Source: Nemopilema nomurai (taxonomy: Eukaryota > Cnidaria > Scyphozoa > Rhizostomeae > Rhizostomatidae). From it: 64,000 bases of DNA. The stretch lies in the NCBI GenBank assembly GCA_003864495.1, contig ML133387.1, positions 2,796,781 through 2,860,780 on the forward strand, written 5' to 3'. Shown piece after piece: positions 51,091 to 60,925 of the stretch. Positions within the stretch are counted from its first letter, which is position 1. Each line of letters begins with the position of its first letter. A program made the position numbers and the translations under genes. The notes under the pieces are model-generated. The model was not told where the DNA came from and ran no database searches. It saw only the letters and a list, made by a program, of their open reading frames with translations.

Positions 51091-51161
51091 TACTGCAAGT
51101 GAATCGGCAAGGACGTACCGCTATCGGCAAGAACATACTGGGAGTGAAGCGGCAAGGACAA
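51091..51161 (+). repeat. Three-copy imperfect repeat in the 5' flank of the TspO-like gene
   Basis: Three units of about 20-25 bp run head to tail: TACTGCAAGTGAATCGGCAA-GGACG, TACCGCTATCGGCAAGAACA and TACTGGGAGTGAAGCGGCAA-GGACA. They end about 70 bp before the ATG at 51233, so they lie in the proximal promoter or 5' UTR. Confidence 0.7.
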
Positions 51162-51232
51162 CAACGACGATCGGATAAGACGCGGCCTAAATAAAAATTA
51201 AGGTCACAGAGATCGAGTAAGACGAGGCAACA

Positions 51233-52138
51233 ATGGCGGTCACTAGGAGTACAGCAATCGCGATTCTCTTGAACGTCGCTGTTTTCCTGACAATGATCGT
51301 CTTCAGTCAGCTGTCCGCGAGGGCATCAACCTCGGCGTTGTTTCCGAAATCTCAAAGAGAAGTGGCAGCGTTGTACAGGAGCGAGCTGACCCCTGCCCGA
51401 TCCACGTTCGCCATATGGGGCTTCATCTACCTCTACCAGGCTGCCTGGATCGTGTACTCGCTGTCCTTGCTTTGGCGCGGGAGCGGCGACATACTCCCTG
51501 CTTGGTTCTACATGGCGTACTCAGTCGGCAACATCGCAAGCGTCTGCTGGCTTATCGTTTGGGCAAGAGGGCACGTCAGCCTTGCATTCGTCATTCTCGC
51601 CCTGCACGCAATCTCGCTTGACATTTGCCTGTTCTTCGGATTCACGGGATTGCAGAATTACTTGGCACAATTTCCAAACGATGAAAAACTCCCGAATAAG
51701 ATCGACGTATGGTGCGTGCGATTTCTTGTTTTGAACGGTGTGATGACGTACACGTCTTGGGTTTCCATCGCCACGTGTCTGAATCTTTGCATTTCCCTCA
51801 CGACCGACATGGGCGCAGGTATGTCTCAGGCCGCGATTGGAGTGTTGGTGTTGTTGCTGCTCATCATCCTGGCCTGGTTTGCAATCGAGAATCATTTCTT
51901 CGAGACGTACACTCGCTTCGTCTTCATGGAGTACATTGTGCTCATTGTCGGCCTAAGTGGTATTGTCAAGAAGCACTGGACAGATGGCAGTGGGAGCCAG
52001 GGTTTTGCCTTGGTGCTGCTGGTTTTGTCCTGTTGCCTGCTGGTCGCAAGGGTTGTTGTCATGGTACTGAAGGAGCGGAGGGCACTGAACAACGGCAGCA
52101 ACCTCAAATACATCATTCGCAGGCCCATCCCGAAATAG
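51233..52138 (+). CDS. TspO/MBR-like (tryptophan-rich sensory type) multi-pass membrane protein
   Basis: A single-exon 301-codon gene with ATG in a good context (CAACAATGGCG). I count eight hydrophobic helices at roughly residues 8-28, 59-81, 89-110, 115-138, 160-190, 203-222, 229-247 and 256-280. The signature LTPARSTFAIWGFIYLYQAAW (residues ~52-72) resembles the FTPagwtFaIWgliYl motif of long proteins often annotated as TspO/MBR-like or tryptophan-rich sensory; family assignment is from memory of that motif. It lacks the typical ~160-aa five-helix length of TSPO, so a different but related membrane family is possible. Residues after the last helix are basic and cytosolic-looking. It is intronless and clearly GC-richer than its neighbours. 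It lies between two minus-strand genes. Substrate is unknown. Confidence 0.82.
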   Translation: MAVTRSTAIAILLNVAVFLTMIVFSQLSARASTSALFPKSQREVAALYRSELTPARSTFAIWGFIYLYQAAWIVYSLSLLWRGSGDILPAWFYMAYSVGNIASVCWLIVWARGHVSLAFVILALHAISLDICLFFGFTGLQNYLAQFPNDEKLPNKIDVWCVRFLVLNGVMTYTSWVSIATCLNLCISLTTDMGAGMSQAAIGVLVLLLLIILAWFAIENHFFETYTRFVFMEYIVLIVGLSGIVKKHWTDGSGSQGFALVLLVLSCCLLVARVVVMVLKERRALNNGSNLKYIIRRPIPK

Positions 52139-52185
52139 GTTGGAAATTCGCACGAGTGGCTTCTTTTTTTCAAGTCCCAAATAGC

Positions 52186-52191
52186 AATAAA
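52186..52191 (+). terminator. Polyadenylation hexamer for the TspO-like gene
   Basis: AATAAA 47 nt downstream of the TAG stop at 52136-52138, on the coding strand. Confidence 0.65.
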
Positions 52192-52194
52192 AGG

Positions 52195-52914
52195 GCATTT
52201 TATTGCAGAACGAGGAACTTGGCTACCAATATTCTTGCAGCTACCCATATTCTTGCAAAAATTATTGAACAAAATAGAGTTGCCGGACAAAATAATTTCC
52301 CAAAAACCCCACTCTAATTATCAGCTTTAACATTCGACCTCCCCATAATTCATTTCAAAGAAAGTTTAAACACAGTTAAACTGTGGGCAGCCGTAACTTC
52401 ACAGTTATCTTCACAAATGAAATTACTTATCTCGTTATACTAGTTCCAAAATACGCAAAGCAAATTTCGAGCTTTAGGGTTTGACCTTGGCCAGAACGCC
52501 TCCCTCAGGGTTCCAGGTTTAAGTACAACTTGCTATATAGTATTTTCACAATAGACTTATATGTATAAAGCTAATATATAAAGAGATATAACTTGATAAT
52601 ACACAATTATTGCGTGTATATTTGCTCTACCTATTAAATGTATGAAAAATTGTTGGCTTTTTGAATTTCAACATTGTTGCCTTTCAAGACCTTGCTTGCT
52701 TCCTCCTGATAAAATGGTGTCCTGCCACACACTATTTTCGAAGAAAAGCGGGCCAAGAGAACTCTTCCTTTGATACAAACAAATTAATTTACAACAGACT
52801 GCTTACGACGTGTTCAGACATGAGCACACGCGGTTGACCCTTTGGTTTGCTCAAGCAAGACGCTCTCCGACTAACTGAGACAGTTTCGATTTTGCAGATC
52901 TTAAAAGCCAGACA
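52195..52914. other. Convergent intergenic region
   Basis: AT-rich spacer between the convergent 3' ends of the TspO-like gene (plus) and the four-exon gene (minus). Nothing else is supported. Confidence 0.55.
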
Positions 52915-52920
52915 TTTATT
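52915..52920 (-). terminator. AATAAA overlapping the stop codon of the four-exon gene
   Basis: The terminal AAA-TAA codons sit inside AAATAAATG, so a polyadenylation hexamer coincides with the stop codon. A functional signal would leave almost no 3' UTR, so another site may be used. Confidence 0.35.
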
Positions 52921-54994
52921 TAACAGCACATTGCTTAGAATTCAATGAATGTGACCTCCAGGGAAGGTCTTTACGCAGACTACACTCCAGGCTGTCTTTG
53001 ATAACCACGGATTCAGTAGAAGAAGCATGGTGCAAACTGTACATACGAGAATTGATGCTGCCTAGCTGAGTGAGTATCTGACAAACAGAAAGAGAATTTA
53101 ACCAACATTCTTTGGGTCGCGCTCTTTCTTTCTCGCTACTTCGCGATGGAATGCCTAATGCTTCAACGCACCTCTGCCCCCTCCCCACTTACTTCTTGCC
53201 ACCAAAAATTTCAAAGACAATACATCTCCACAGTTGTACCTTCTTATACAAAAGACATCATTCCCCCACAAGCGTAGTGCATGCAGAAGATCGAGACGCG
53301 TTCCACTCCAGAATAAACATTGATACATACAGATTCTAATGAATATATCAGTATAGAGATAATTCTCCCTTACCGCCTCGTTCGGATCACTTTCGTTATC
53401 TTCCTGTGTACTTTGCAGGACTGCGAACGAGGCCGTTTCGTTTTGTCCAAGACAAGTCGCATCGATGGAACTATAGCCTTTGGTTGCGGCCGTTTGATAG
53501 GCAGGGTATGTTCGATCTACAATTCAAGCATGCAATCAACTTCCCTCCTATATATCCACAGTTTTGAATAAAAACAGCGCGTTCATGATTATTTTTAAAA
53601 CTTGCAGAAATCATCTGGCATTACCGCGAGAATTAAACAATTAAACCGTTTGCATTACTCCTAAAAACAAAGAGACTTTTAAAAGTTGTAACTTGCTGTC
53701 TTTAAGCTATTTTCAAACAGTTATACAGATATCAAACCATACAATGAATTATGCAGCAACGGGCGAAAAAATGCCATAGACAATTTCAAATTTAGGAGGT
53801 TTCTGATTATTTGAAAAATGCTTCGAAGGCATATTTACCAGGTAAAGATTGTAAGAGAAAGTAGGGAAAGGACACGTGGATGCCACGCAATAGTATTTAG
53901 CGGAAGTAAGTTGTTTGCAGCAGATTCCTGGAACACGCCACAAGCATGAAAATAACACCAAAGATATCGATAAGCAATCCACATTCCTCGAACACAAACA
54001 ACACATTCTTGAGTTTGAAACGCACTGTAAAGACAGGGCCACGATTTGCATTAAAAGTACGGGTGGGGACCAAAATGTGAATTTTATGATCTTCTTTCCA
54101 TTTCTTTCGACATTGCCTTGAAAAATATTCTGCTCTACAGAACGATGGTGCCCCCCGGTTTCGCCGGCCCTGAAGAACCACTGAAGTTACTAGACAAGGG
54201 ATACCACTAGAAAGGGACATTCCTAGAATAAATAAAATGCGCACCGTCTGACTTGGCAGTAGCCCCGTAATCTATTGCCGTCGCGCTTTCAGCGAACTGG
54301 TTGATACCTTCATCGCTGGCATCAGGACGATCACGTGACATGTATGACGGATTGTCGGCAGGGGGGCTGTTTTCCTGTTTGACTTCGACAATTGCCTGCA
54401 AGATGGGAAGCGTTATTAAGAACGGGTTACCCGTGGCAAGTTGAAATCAATGATACTGATAAACGGTAGAGACACCTGCCTATATTCAGAAAAGTGTAAA
54501 ACAGTAGCAAAGTGAAGGAATTGAGGTCCTTCACTTTCCTTAAAGCACCCCATATTGTAGGTATCCCTGATTAAGGGATCTGTTGAAAATCATAATCGAT
54601 GCCAACGCCCCTGGAAAACTTTTGCTTCTCGAAACAGTCTAGCTAATACATAATGAAGAAATACAAAAAGAAAAAAATAAATTTTGTAAGTTCCGTGGTG
54701 TTACCTTCAACTGTCACATCATATTTAAGAGTTTTCAAAAGTTATTTACGCGCCAAATTCAGTTGGGAGTTTCAAAAAACCTTGCATTTCACTAACCTCG
54801 CTTCCAAGCGCATCGTTAACATTTTTCCGCCGCGCGGCATTTTTCCAAGCCATCCAGCATCTTGATAACAACTTATCTGTGTGTCTTTTATTAGCCTTGG
54901 CGGTGTCTTCATCCGATTCTTCCGCGGCAGATCTCTCCCACTGGTCGTTTGACACTGCCCGCAACTTTTCGTATTTTTCTTTCTGCGAAATCAT
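52916..54994 (-). CDS. Four-exon gene, 217-aa unrecognised protein
   Basis: Exons 54797-54994, 54245-54395, 53374-53516 and 52916-53077 sum to 654 nt, and phases 0, 1, 0 all close. Each internal join has AG/GT signals (acceptors CATCTTGCAG, GAATTGTAG, CTGTTTGTCAG; donors GTTAGT, GTGCGC, GTAAGG). The ATG at 54994 has an in-frame TGA two codons upstream. Exon 1 is charged with a Trp-rich basic patch (RCWMAWKNAARRK, about residues 49-61). Exon 2 starts with IVEVKQEN, a sumoylation-type VKQE. The rest is Ser/Thr/acidic and probably disordered. I do not recognise a family. The start is not certain: TTTCGCAG inside the first codons of exon 1 could instead be a 3' splice site, with exon 1 starting at 54982 and more exons upstream. 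The product is possibly nuclear. Confidence 0.68.
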
Positions 54995-55465
54995 AAATCA
55001 AATTTCACAAAGATTAACAATAATAATGGGTGCACGCAGCATATTCAGCCCTAGCGAGACATCATTTCTCCGGTTCCAAAGTTTTGCTCGTCAGTATCGC
55101 GGCGGTAGTAATAGTCTGTTTGTGCGTTAGCCAAGCGGAAACGCGAATTTCTACCTTCTGGTGAACACTTATCGTAATAGAATATTACGCTGTCAATTCT
55201 CTCGACTGCAAGGCTGGATGCGAAGCAATTGTATCTTTACTTTTGTGGACCGACAGTGAATCGTGAACTGTATACATAATATAAAATCGAAGGACACGAT
55301 ACACATTTCGGGTGTAGAAAGCGCAGAAGGCGAAGCGTATAGCACGAAACGTGTAATACGAATGACGCGAAAGTTGCTAATGAGTGTAATTATGATGATC
55401 TGGGCTACGTTAGGACCCAACTCTACCAGTTGACAACCACTTAAGAAAAGGTCACTCTGTGCTAC

Positions 55466-55539
55466 CCTATTCCACTCAACACCAAGATATGACAGCTTAG
55501 TTCCACAAAACTGACACAGAAATGTCTCAGCTGCCAACC
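55466..55539 (-). CDS. Orphan exon with CxxC motif
   Basis: Acceptor AATATCTAG, phase 1, then 24 codons encoding AAETFLCQFCGTKLSYLGVEW and ending AGG|GTAGCA at phase 0. The CQFCG pair looks like half a zinc site, but no partner His/Cys follows at finger spacing. It may belong to the coiled-coil gene upstream, or precede the exon at 54982, or splice in phase 0 to a candidate final exon at 55062-55115 (acceptor CACAAACAG, 17 codons then TGA). Weak donor; uncertain. Confidence 0.3.
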
Positions 55540-56639
55540 CTAGATATTACAAAGCTTGTACGACGATAAAGAACTACATAAACGAGTCATTCCTACTTCA
55601 AAGAAAAATGTTTGTCTTTTCTGATTTTGTCGTCACGATATGTAGTAAAGGCATGAAACGAGTGAAATTTTGAATGAAATTGCTATAAAAAAATGGAAAT
55701 GCTTCAAGCAAAATAGGCAAGTGCCTGGATTAAGATTGTACAGGTTACTTCGACCACAAAACGGACTTAGTCACATTGTAAATAGCCCGACAGAATGGGT
55801 CAACGCAAATTAAGGTTTCTGGAAGCAATAAAAGTTAGAGCCTTTTAGACGCAGTAGGTCTTGTTTCAATAAAGCAGAGTGTTATAGCATCTGACCTTTC
55901 TGGAACTTTCTATTCTCTGACTTTCGTTTCCGCGTACGTCTCTAGATTCTTCTACATCTTTAATTAGCTTCATACACTGTCTACATTCATACATTGTCTA
56001 CAAAAACTCAGTTAAAGGTTCAATTTCATTGCAGTAATTTACTGGTCAACAGTGCAATAAATTGTTCAACTGCGACTTCAAGAATGATCCAGACTGTCCA
56101 ATATGAAAGAAGGCGCTACGTTTGTTTTTACGCTCAGCGTTCAGTTAAACATATATTTGCACAGAATCGCCTGTTTTCATTTTAATTTTCCGTACCAAAA
56201 TTGGAGATCTTTCATTTAATTCAGCCAACGAACTTAAACAAACGGCGATACAAAAAAAGAAGAGATTAAGTCACCGCAGATTCGAAATACTGGAAAGGTA
56301 GAGAGGATTTCGTGTATCCAACTTAAGTGGCGGGAAAGATCTCCAACCTCAATGACATTTGTTAGTTAGCCGACAGAGCGAAAATTTACCACCTTACAAT
56401 GAAATTCAATGAGATTACGAAAATTTGATTGGGATTTTCTAGGAAGGTAGAAGGTATGTTCTCAAAAGCAATTAATACTATCAGCTCTCATGTGTGGGTG
56501 CCTGAAACTTATGTTGAAGCAATGAGACGTCATATTAAGAAGCATGCTAATTAGATACCTGGGGAAGAAGTTATACTCGGCAGTCTATAACTAACATCAA
56601 ATATTTTTATACATCTCGACGCTGTTTAAGGAGAATCAA

Positions 56640-57467
56640 ATGGGTGAATGGAAGAAAGTAGGAAGCCGAGGTACGTTTCATATAAAACTGCCGGCAATAA
56701 ACGTGGAAGGTGGAAGAGAAGAGACGATTAGCTACAAGATACCAGAAGTGAAGAAGACATCGATCCCAAAATGTTCCCCAAACTATCTACCAAAGTTACC
56801 TCATATTGTGCAGCAGAGAACAGCACCTCAAGCTAGAGATAGAGGCTTCACGCAGGGAAAGTTGAGAAGGAATAATTCCACTTGCTTCACGCTACCCGTG
56901 TTGATGAAGAACGGCCATCTTCAGAGATCTTCCAACGCGCGAAGCATCCAGCCAAGTTGGTTTCGTGTTGTCTCAATGACATCAGTCGCGCGAGAAAAAC
57001 AAGACAAACAAGATTTGCTACGCGAAAAGCGTTTCAACATGGCGACGAAACGTGATAGTTTGAGTTGGTTAACAGCCGTTGACAATAAGTACCATATTGA
57101 TTTCGATTACAGCAATCAAGATGACAATACGACATCTGTTGACTCTGGGCCTGACGAAGAAGATGACAACGTCGTATCGTCACGCAGCAACGCGACTTTA
57201 GGGCGCGGCCAGGCTTGCCAAACTTCGGATTCAAGAAACGTCGAGTTGAAGACGTCGCAAGTAACGCTAAAGCGGTCGCCAACGCGCGGCGGAATCTTCG
57301 CGAGCGAACAAGTGACGGCTTCAAACACGAAAAGAGGAAGATGCTGGATACCGAACGAGCAGCGAAGAAGACTGCTTGGCCCGAAAGTGATTGGCGTAAA
57401 TGAAGAGAAATACCTTGCGTGCATTTCAAATTACATCCGCAGCAAGGAAAAACAGAATGGGCGATAG
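56640..57467 (+). CDS. Intronless gene, 275-aa unrecognised protein
   Basis: A single frame of 275 codons with ATG at 56640 (AATCAAATGGG) and stop at 57467. No family was recognised. The product is basic and Ser/Asn-rich at the N-terminus. There is an acidic patch in the middle (DSGPDEEDDNVV, about residues 168-179) after SLSWLTAVDNKYHIDFDY. The C-terminus is basic and better conserved-looking (WIPNEQRRRLLGPKVIGVNEEKY). There is no signal peptide or helix of membrane length. Antisense ORFs of 131 and 102 codons overlap, but their composition looks like shadow reading. An AATAAA lies at 57832-57837. Possibly lineage-restricted. Confidence 0.65.
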   Translation: MGEWKKVGSRGTFHIKLPAINVEGGREETISYKIPEVKKTSIPKCSPNYLPKLPHIVQQRTAPQARDRGFTQGKLRRNNSTCFTLPVLMKNGHLQRSSNARSIQPSWFRVVSMTSVAREKQDKQDLLREKRFNMATKRDSLSWLTAVDNKYHIDFDYSNQDDNTTSVDSGPDEEDDNVVSSRSNATLGRGQACQTSDSRNVELKTSQVTLKRSPTRGGIFASEQVTASNTKRGRCWIPNEQRRRLLGPKVIGVNEEKYLACISNYIRSKEKQNGR

Positions 57468-57831
57468 AAGAGACTCGTTATTGTAGAAGTTACTAATAGC
57501 GAAGAACTCATACCATTTCTGAATTTTACTGCAAGCAGCAACACAGGAAAGTAGACGAAATTGTGCGAAAAGTACAGAAAAGCATACCGCCACACAAAAG
57601 TTGTGTTAGTGCATTGAAAGGACTAATCGTTGGAATAATCCTTATGTTCACAAATGCTCTACTAGCTTAATTGCTGTCTGTTCATTAATTTATTTATTTA
57701 TTGTAGACACAAAGTAACTTCCATGTGTCACAAACTTAGTCAAACTCTGTCCACAAAGTAGTTCCCATGATAAAAGTGAGTTTGACCCCATTTTCACATC
57801 CTTCTCTTTTTCTCTTTGCAAACTTTTGTTC

Positions 57832-57837
57832 AATAAA
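57832..57837 (+). terminator. Polyadenylation hexamer candidate for the 275-codon gene
   Basis: AATAAA about 365 nt downstream of the stop codon, on the coding strand, after a T-rich stretch. Confidence 0.4.
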
Positions 57838-58915
57838 ATTCATATCTATCAAATATTGAAAAAAATTATAGAAACATTTGGCTTGTATGTGGTTTGTTAT
57901 CTGATCTATTCATTCTAGTATCCTTATCATGTAGGGAGGGTGGAAAGAACATATCTCTTAAACTAAGAAAACTTTGCATTTATAAATGCATATAGTCTCT
58001 GTTGTTCCGTTCTATCAAGCTAAGTAAATTTTAAATGAATGTATCAGCCTCATCATGCTCAAATACAAAAATTGGGCTGGTGCCTCGATATTTTACAAAC
58101 TCAGTTGAAAGTAAATCTCTGTATTATTACATCAAAGCACACCTGGCTGATTTCAATAACAATAAATATACAACACTATATATATGTAAACCAAGTTGTT
58201 TTTTATTGAGCATCTATTTAATATTTTAAAATACTTTTAAGATAGGAGCTATTGAATATATATATATATAATTATAATATATAGTAATTTCCAAAACCTG
58301 ATGCCCAGTTAAAAATCCTCAACAATTCAACCTCAAGATTACAGTTTTCTTTATTAAGGCTTTTCTCTTTAATTCTTTGAAAGTGTATGATATATTTCAA
58401 ATGTAAAGAAGCAAATGCCATGCTTCAACAAAATTATGGCAAGAAAAGATAGATAAAAGCTTAGACAAAGACTAAAAGATCAGAGGAGTAACTGAATCTA
58501 AAGCCACAAAACTGAGACATCTCAAAAATATTCCAATTCATAATTTTGTTGCCTAGAAACATATACATAGATAACAGATAATAAGGCCCTTTCATAAGGC
58601 TGAATAATTCAAACACCTTGTCTACAGAACCAGACAAGCTCATAATTCTTATTCAACCTTCCTCTTCTCTTATCCAGGAAATAGGTTGAATACATTAAGC
58701 TTTCTAAAAACCAAGGTATTGGTATAATTGAAACCTTACAGAACCGAAAAGCAATAGAAAACAAAGTTGATACTAGCAGATACTCTTATTTGTGCCAAAA
58801 AAAAATCAAAATTGAAAGTACATGAGCTGCTCATGGATCTAATCAAAGTTTTTATCTGAATGTGCCAAATATAAGCCAGACAAAGCAAGAAACTTGCAAG
58901 TGCATTCAAGATTAC
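57838..58915. other. No supported exon; presumably intron or 3' part of the coiled-coil gene
   Basis: AT-rich sequence with a microsatellite. A minus-strand phrase around 58030-58080 (GTSPIFVFEHDEADTF then stop) could be a last exon but lacks a convincing acceptor. Confidence 0.4.
58254..58285. repeat. AT dinucleotide microsatellite
   Basis: A run of about eight TA units followed by ATTATAATATATAG, within the unresolved 3' part of the coiled-coil gene region. Confidence 0.85.
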
Positions 58916-60825
58916 CTCTTTCTCCAAAGATTTTACCAAATTTGATACAAGCTCATCTTTTTGGCTGACAGACTTCTCCAGAGTATGCAAAAGCTCTCTT
59001 AACTTTTCAATATCTCTTCTTAACTTTAAGACTTCTGGTGAAGGCTTACTGCAGAAGTTAGAAAATTACATTAACAATGATCTGGAAAAATGATTGCTAC
59101 ATTTAAAGGATAAATCAAAGGGGCGTTACATACATCATCTGTAGCCTTGTCACAGTAGGCAAACTGAACTTGGCAGAAAATCTTAATGTGTCTTTTCTCC
59201 AAGGCAGTCTAAAGGCTTTGACTTTTCAAAGCAAAAATAATGTGGCATCTTTGCAGCTATCTTTAAGACCTTTCCCATTCTACACTTAAAAAGATGGCGA
59301 CTAAGAAGCAAATATGGCACCACTCTGTTACAACTGATATGCAAAATAAGAAAGAAAAACACGCAAAATATTAATAGCAAAATATTAACAGCAAAAAAGG
59401 CAAAACATTTACCTTTGAATTTCACTTATAGTTCTTTGCTGCTCATTTTCTATTGAAGATTTGTATTTGATAAATTCATTCTAAAAATAGCAAAATTGCA
59501 AAACATAGAAAACATGTCTTTATGTAACTGTCACGGATCAAATTATGTGCAACAAATTAGAAACATTGTACAACTTGATGCCATAACCAATATAACAGCT
59601 GTTTGAAAACTATGTAAATTCTGAAACAGTACAAACAAAGCTTTGATGCAAAAATACCAGCATCAAGGCTCAAGCTAAATTCTGACTGACAGAAACAAAA
59701 ATCCAGATAGAAGTTGATAGAACTTAATGTGAGTCTATTCTTCTGCCTGGAGTGTATATTTTGTGGCTTTCGTAAAATACTAGCCACTGGATTAGTTTAA
59801 ACATCAAACATGTTTATAGCAAACAGATGCCATACTTTTTAGATAATTTTACATTCAGTATCAGTATTTTAGACTGGCTGGCTTGCCAAACTGAAAGACA
59901 TTTACAGGCTGTGTGAGATGGCTTTAAAGTAAATTCCGGACAATTTATGAAAATAAATGTAAATCTTAAAACGCTTCCATTACTGGTTTTCTTGTGTTAT
60001 TAGGAATGAAATGGGTTTATGTCAATGAATGGAGGGAGCATGCTGCAAACGTGAAGATGGAAGTAAAATCAAACAAAACATAATCGTGTGTAATGGAATT
60101 TTCACAAGAAAAGTGTTATTTCTCTTTCGTTAATGTAATGTGCAAAGCACTTGTTCAATTAGGAAGAGATAGAAGAGACAGGCAGCAGCCAGCCCATTTG
60201 TTTGGTACGGTTTTGAGCTATGAACTAACAGAAAGAAAAGTCATCGCTTTGCAGGAGGAAGAGGAAATTCTAAACAAGAAAAGTGTTAAAGCTATTGAAA
60301 ATCTGTCGACGGAAAAATTCTCTTGGGCAAACACTATTAACTGCTATTCTTTCCTGTTAATGGGTGAAAAGGGAAGGCGTGACTAAGTTGATTAATTAGT
60401 CCACTTCCTTCGCTACTTAACAATTAGCTGGCAGAAAGGGGAAGAGAATTTTACAAGGGGGGTTGGATTTATTCGTAAACATGATAATCGAAATGAAAGC
60501 AAAAAGAAATTTCTTGAAAAAAATTGGGACTGGTGCTTCATCATTTCCAAACAACTGCTTCAAAAAGGGGACAGAACTACTTGGCAATGATGACATATTT
60601 ATTATTGTCTGCAAACGGCTTCCAGTGAAGATCGAGTTGTTTACCAGACAAACGGCCTTGTCTACAAAAGAGAAAATAAAAGGACAATTTGTCAGCGAAA
60701 TTTACCACAACTTTGGCACGTAGGTCCTTGCACCATGATTCGAGCAGTCTTTCTATTCTCTCTGCGCCTTTTTGACATTGGAAACTGGCAGAATTGTTAA
60801 CGATAATCACATCGGCAGCCGCCAT
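58916..60825 (-). CDS. Coiled-coil protein gene, first four exons (3' end unresolved)
   Basis: Exons 60706-60825 (ATG at 60825, 40 codons), 59413-59480, 59134-59208 and 58916-59048 join at phases 0, 2, 2 and 0 with good signals (donors GTAAAT, GTAAAT, GTATGT, GTAATC; acceptors CTATTTTTAG, AAGCCTTTAG, ACTTCTGCAG). They encode about 132 residues: MAAADVIIVNNSASF, then ERIERLLESWCKDLRAK, a Pro-containing segment (LPWRKDTLRFSAKFSLPTVT), and a long amphipathic coiled coil (VLKLRRDIEKLRELLHTLEK...LVKSLEKE) in exon 4. No family was recognised; a cytoskeletal, centrosomal or kinetochore-type coiled-coil protein would fit, but this is only inferred from the coil. The next exon must start in phase 0 below 58916. 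The 5' flank has a 13-bp duplication. Confidence 0.7.
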
Positions 60826-60899
60826 GCTTTCGGTCGAAGCACGAAGAAGAAGAAACATCCGATTTTGGAGGAATTTTATTCAAAATACAATACAAAGGA

Positions 60900-60925
60900 C
60901 GAGACAATAGAACGAGACAATAGAA
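60900..60925. repeat. 13-bp perfect tandem duplication
   Basis: CGAGACAATAGAA occurs twice back to back, 75 bp upstream of the ATG of the minus-strand coiled-coil gene. Confidence 0.9.

Noticed and set aside
57034..57429. 131-codon minus-strand ORF (and a 102-codon one)
   Set aside because: They overlap the 275-codon plus gene; their Leu/Arg/Ser-rich composition is typical of a complementary-strand shadow.
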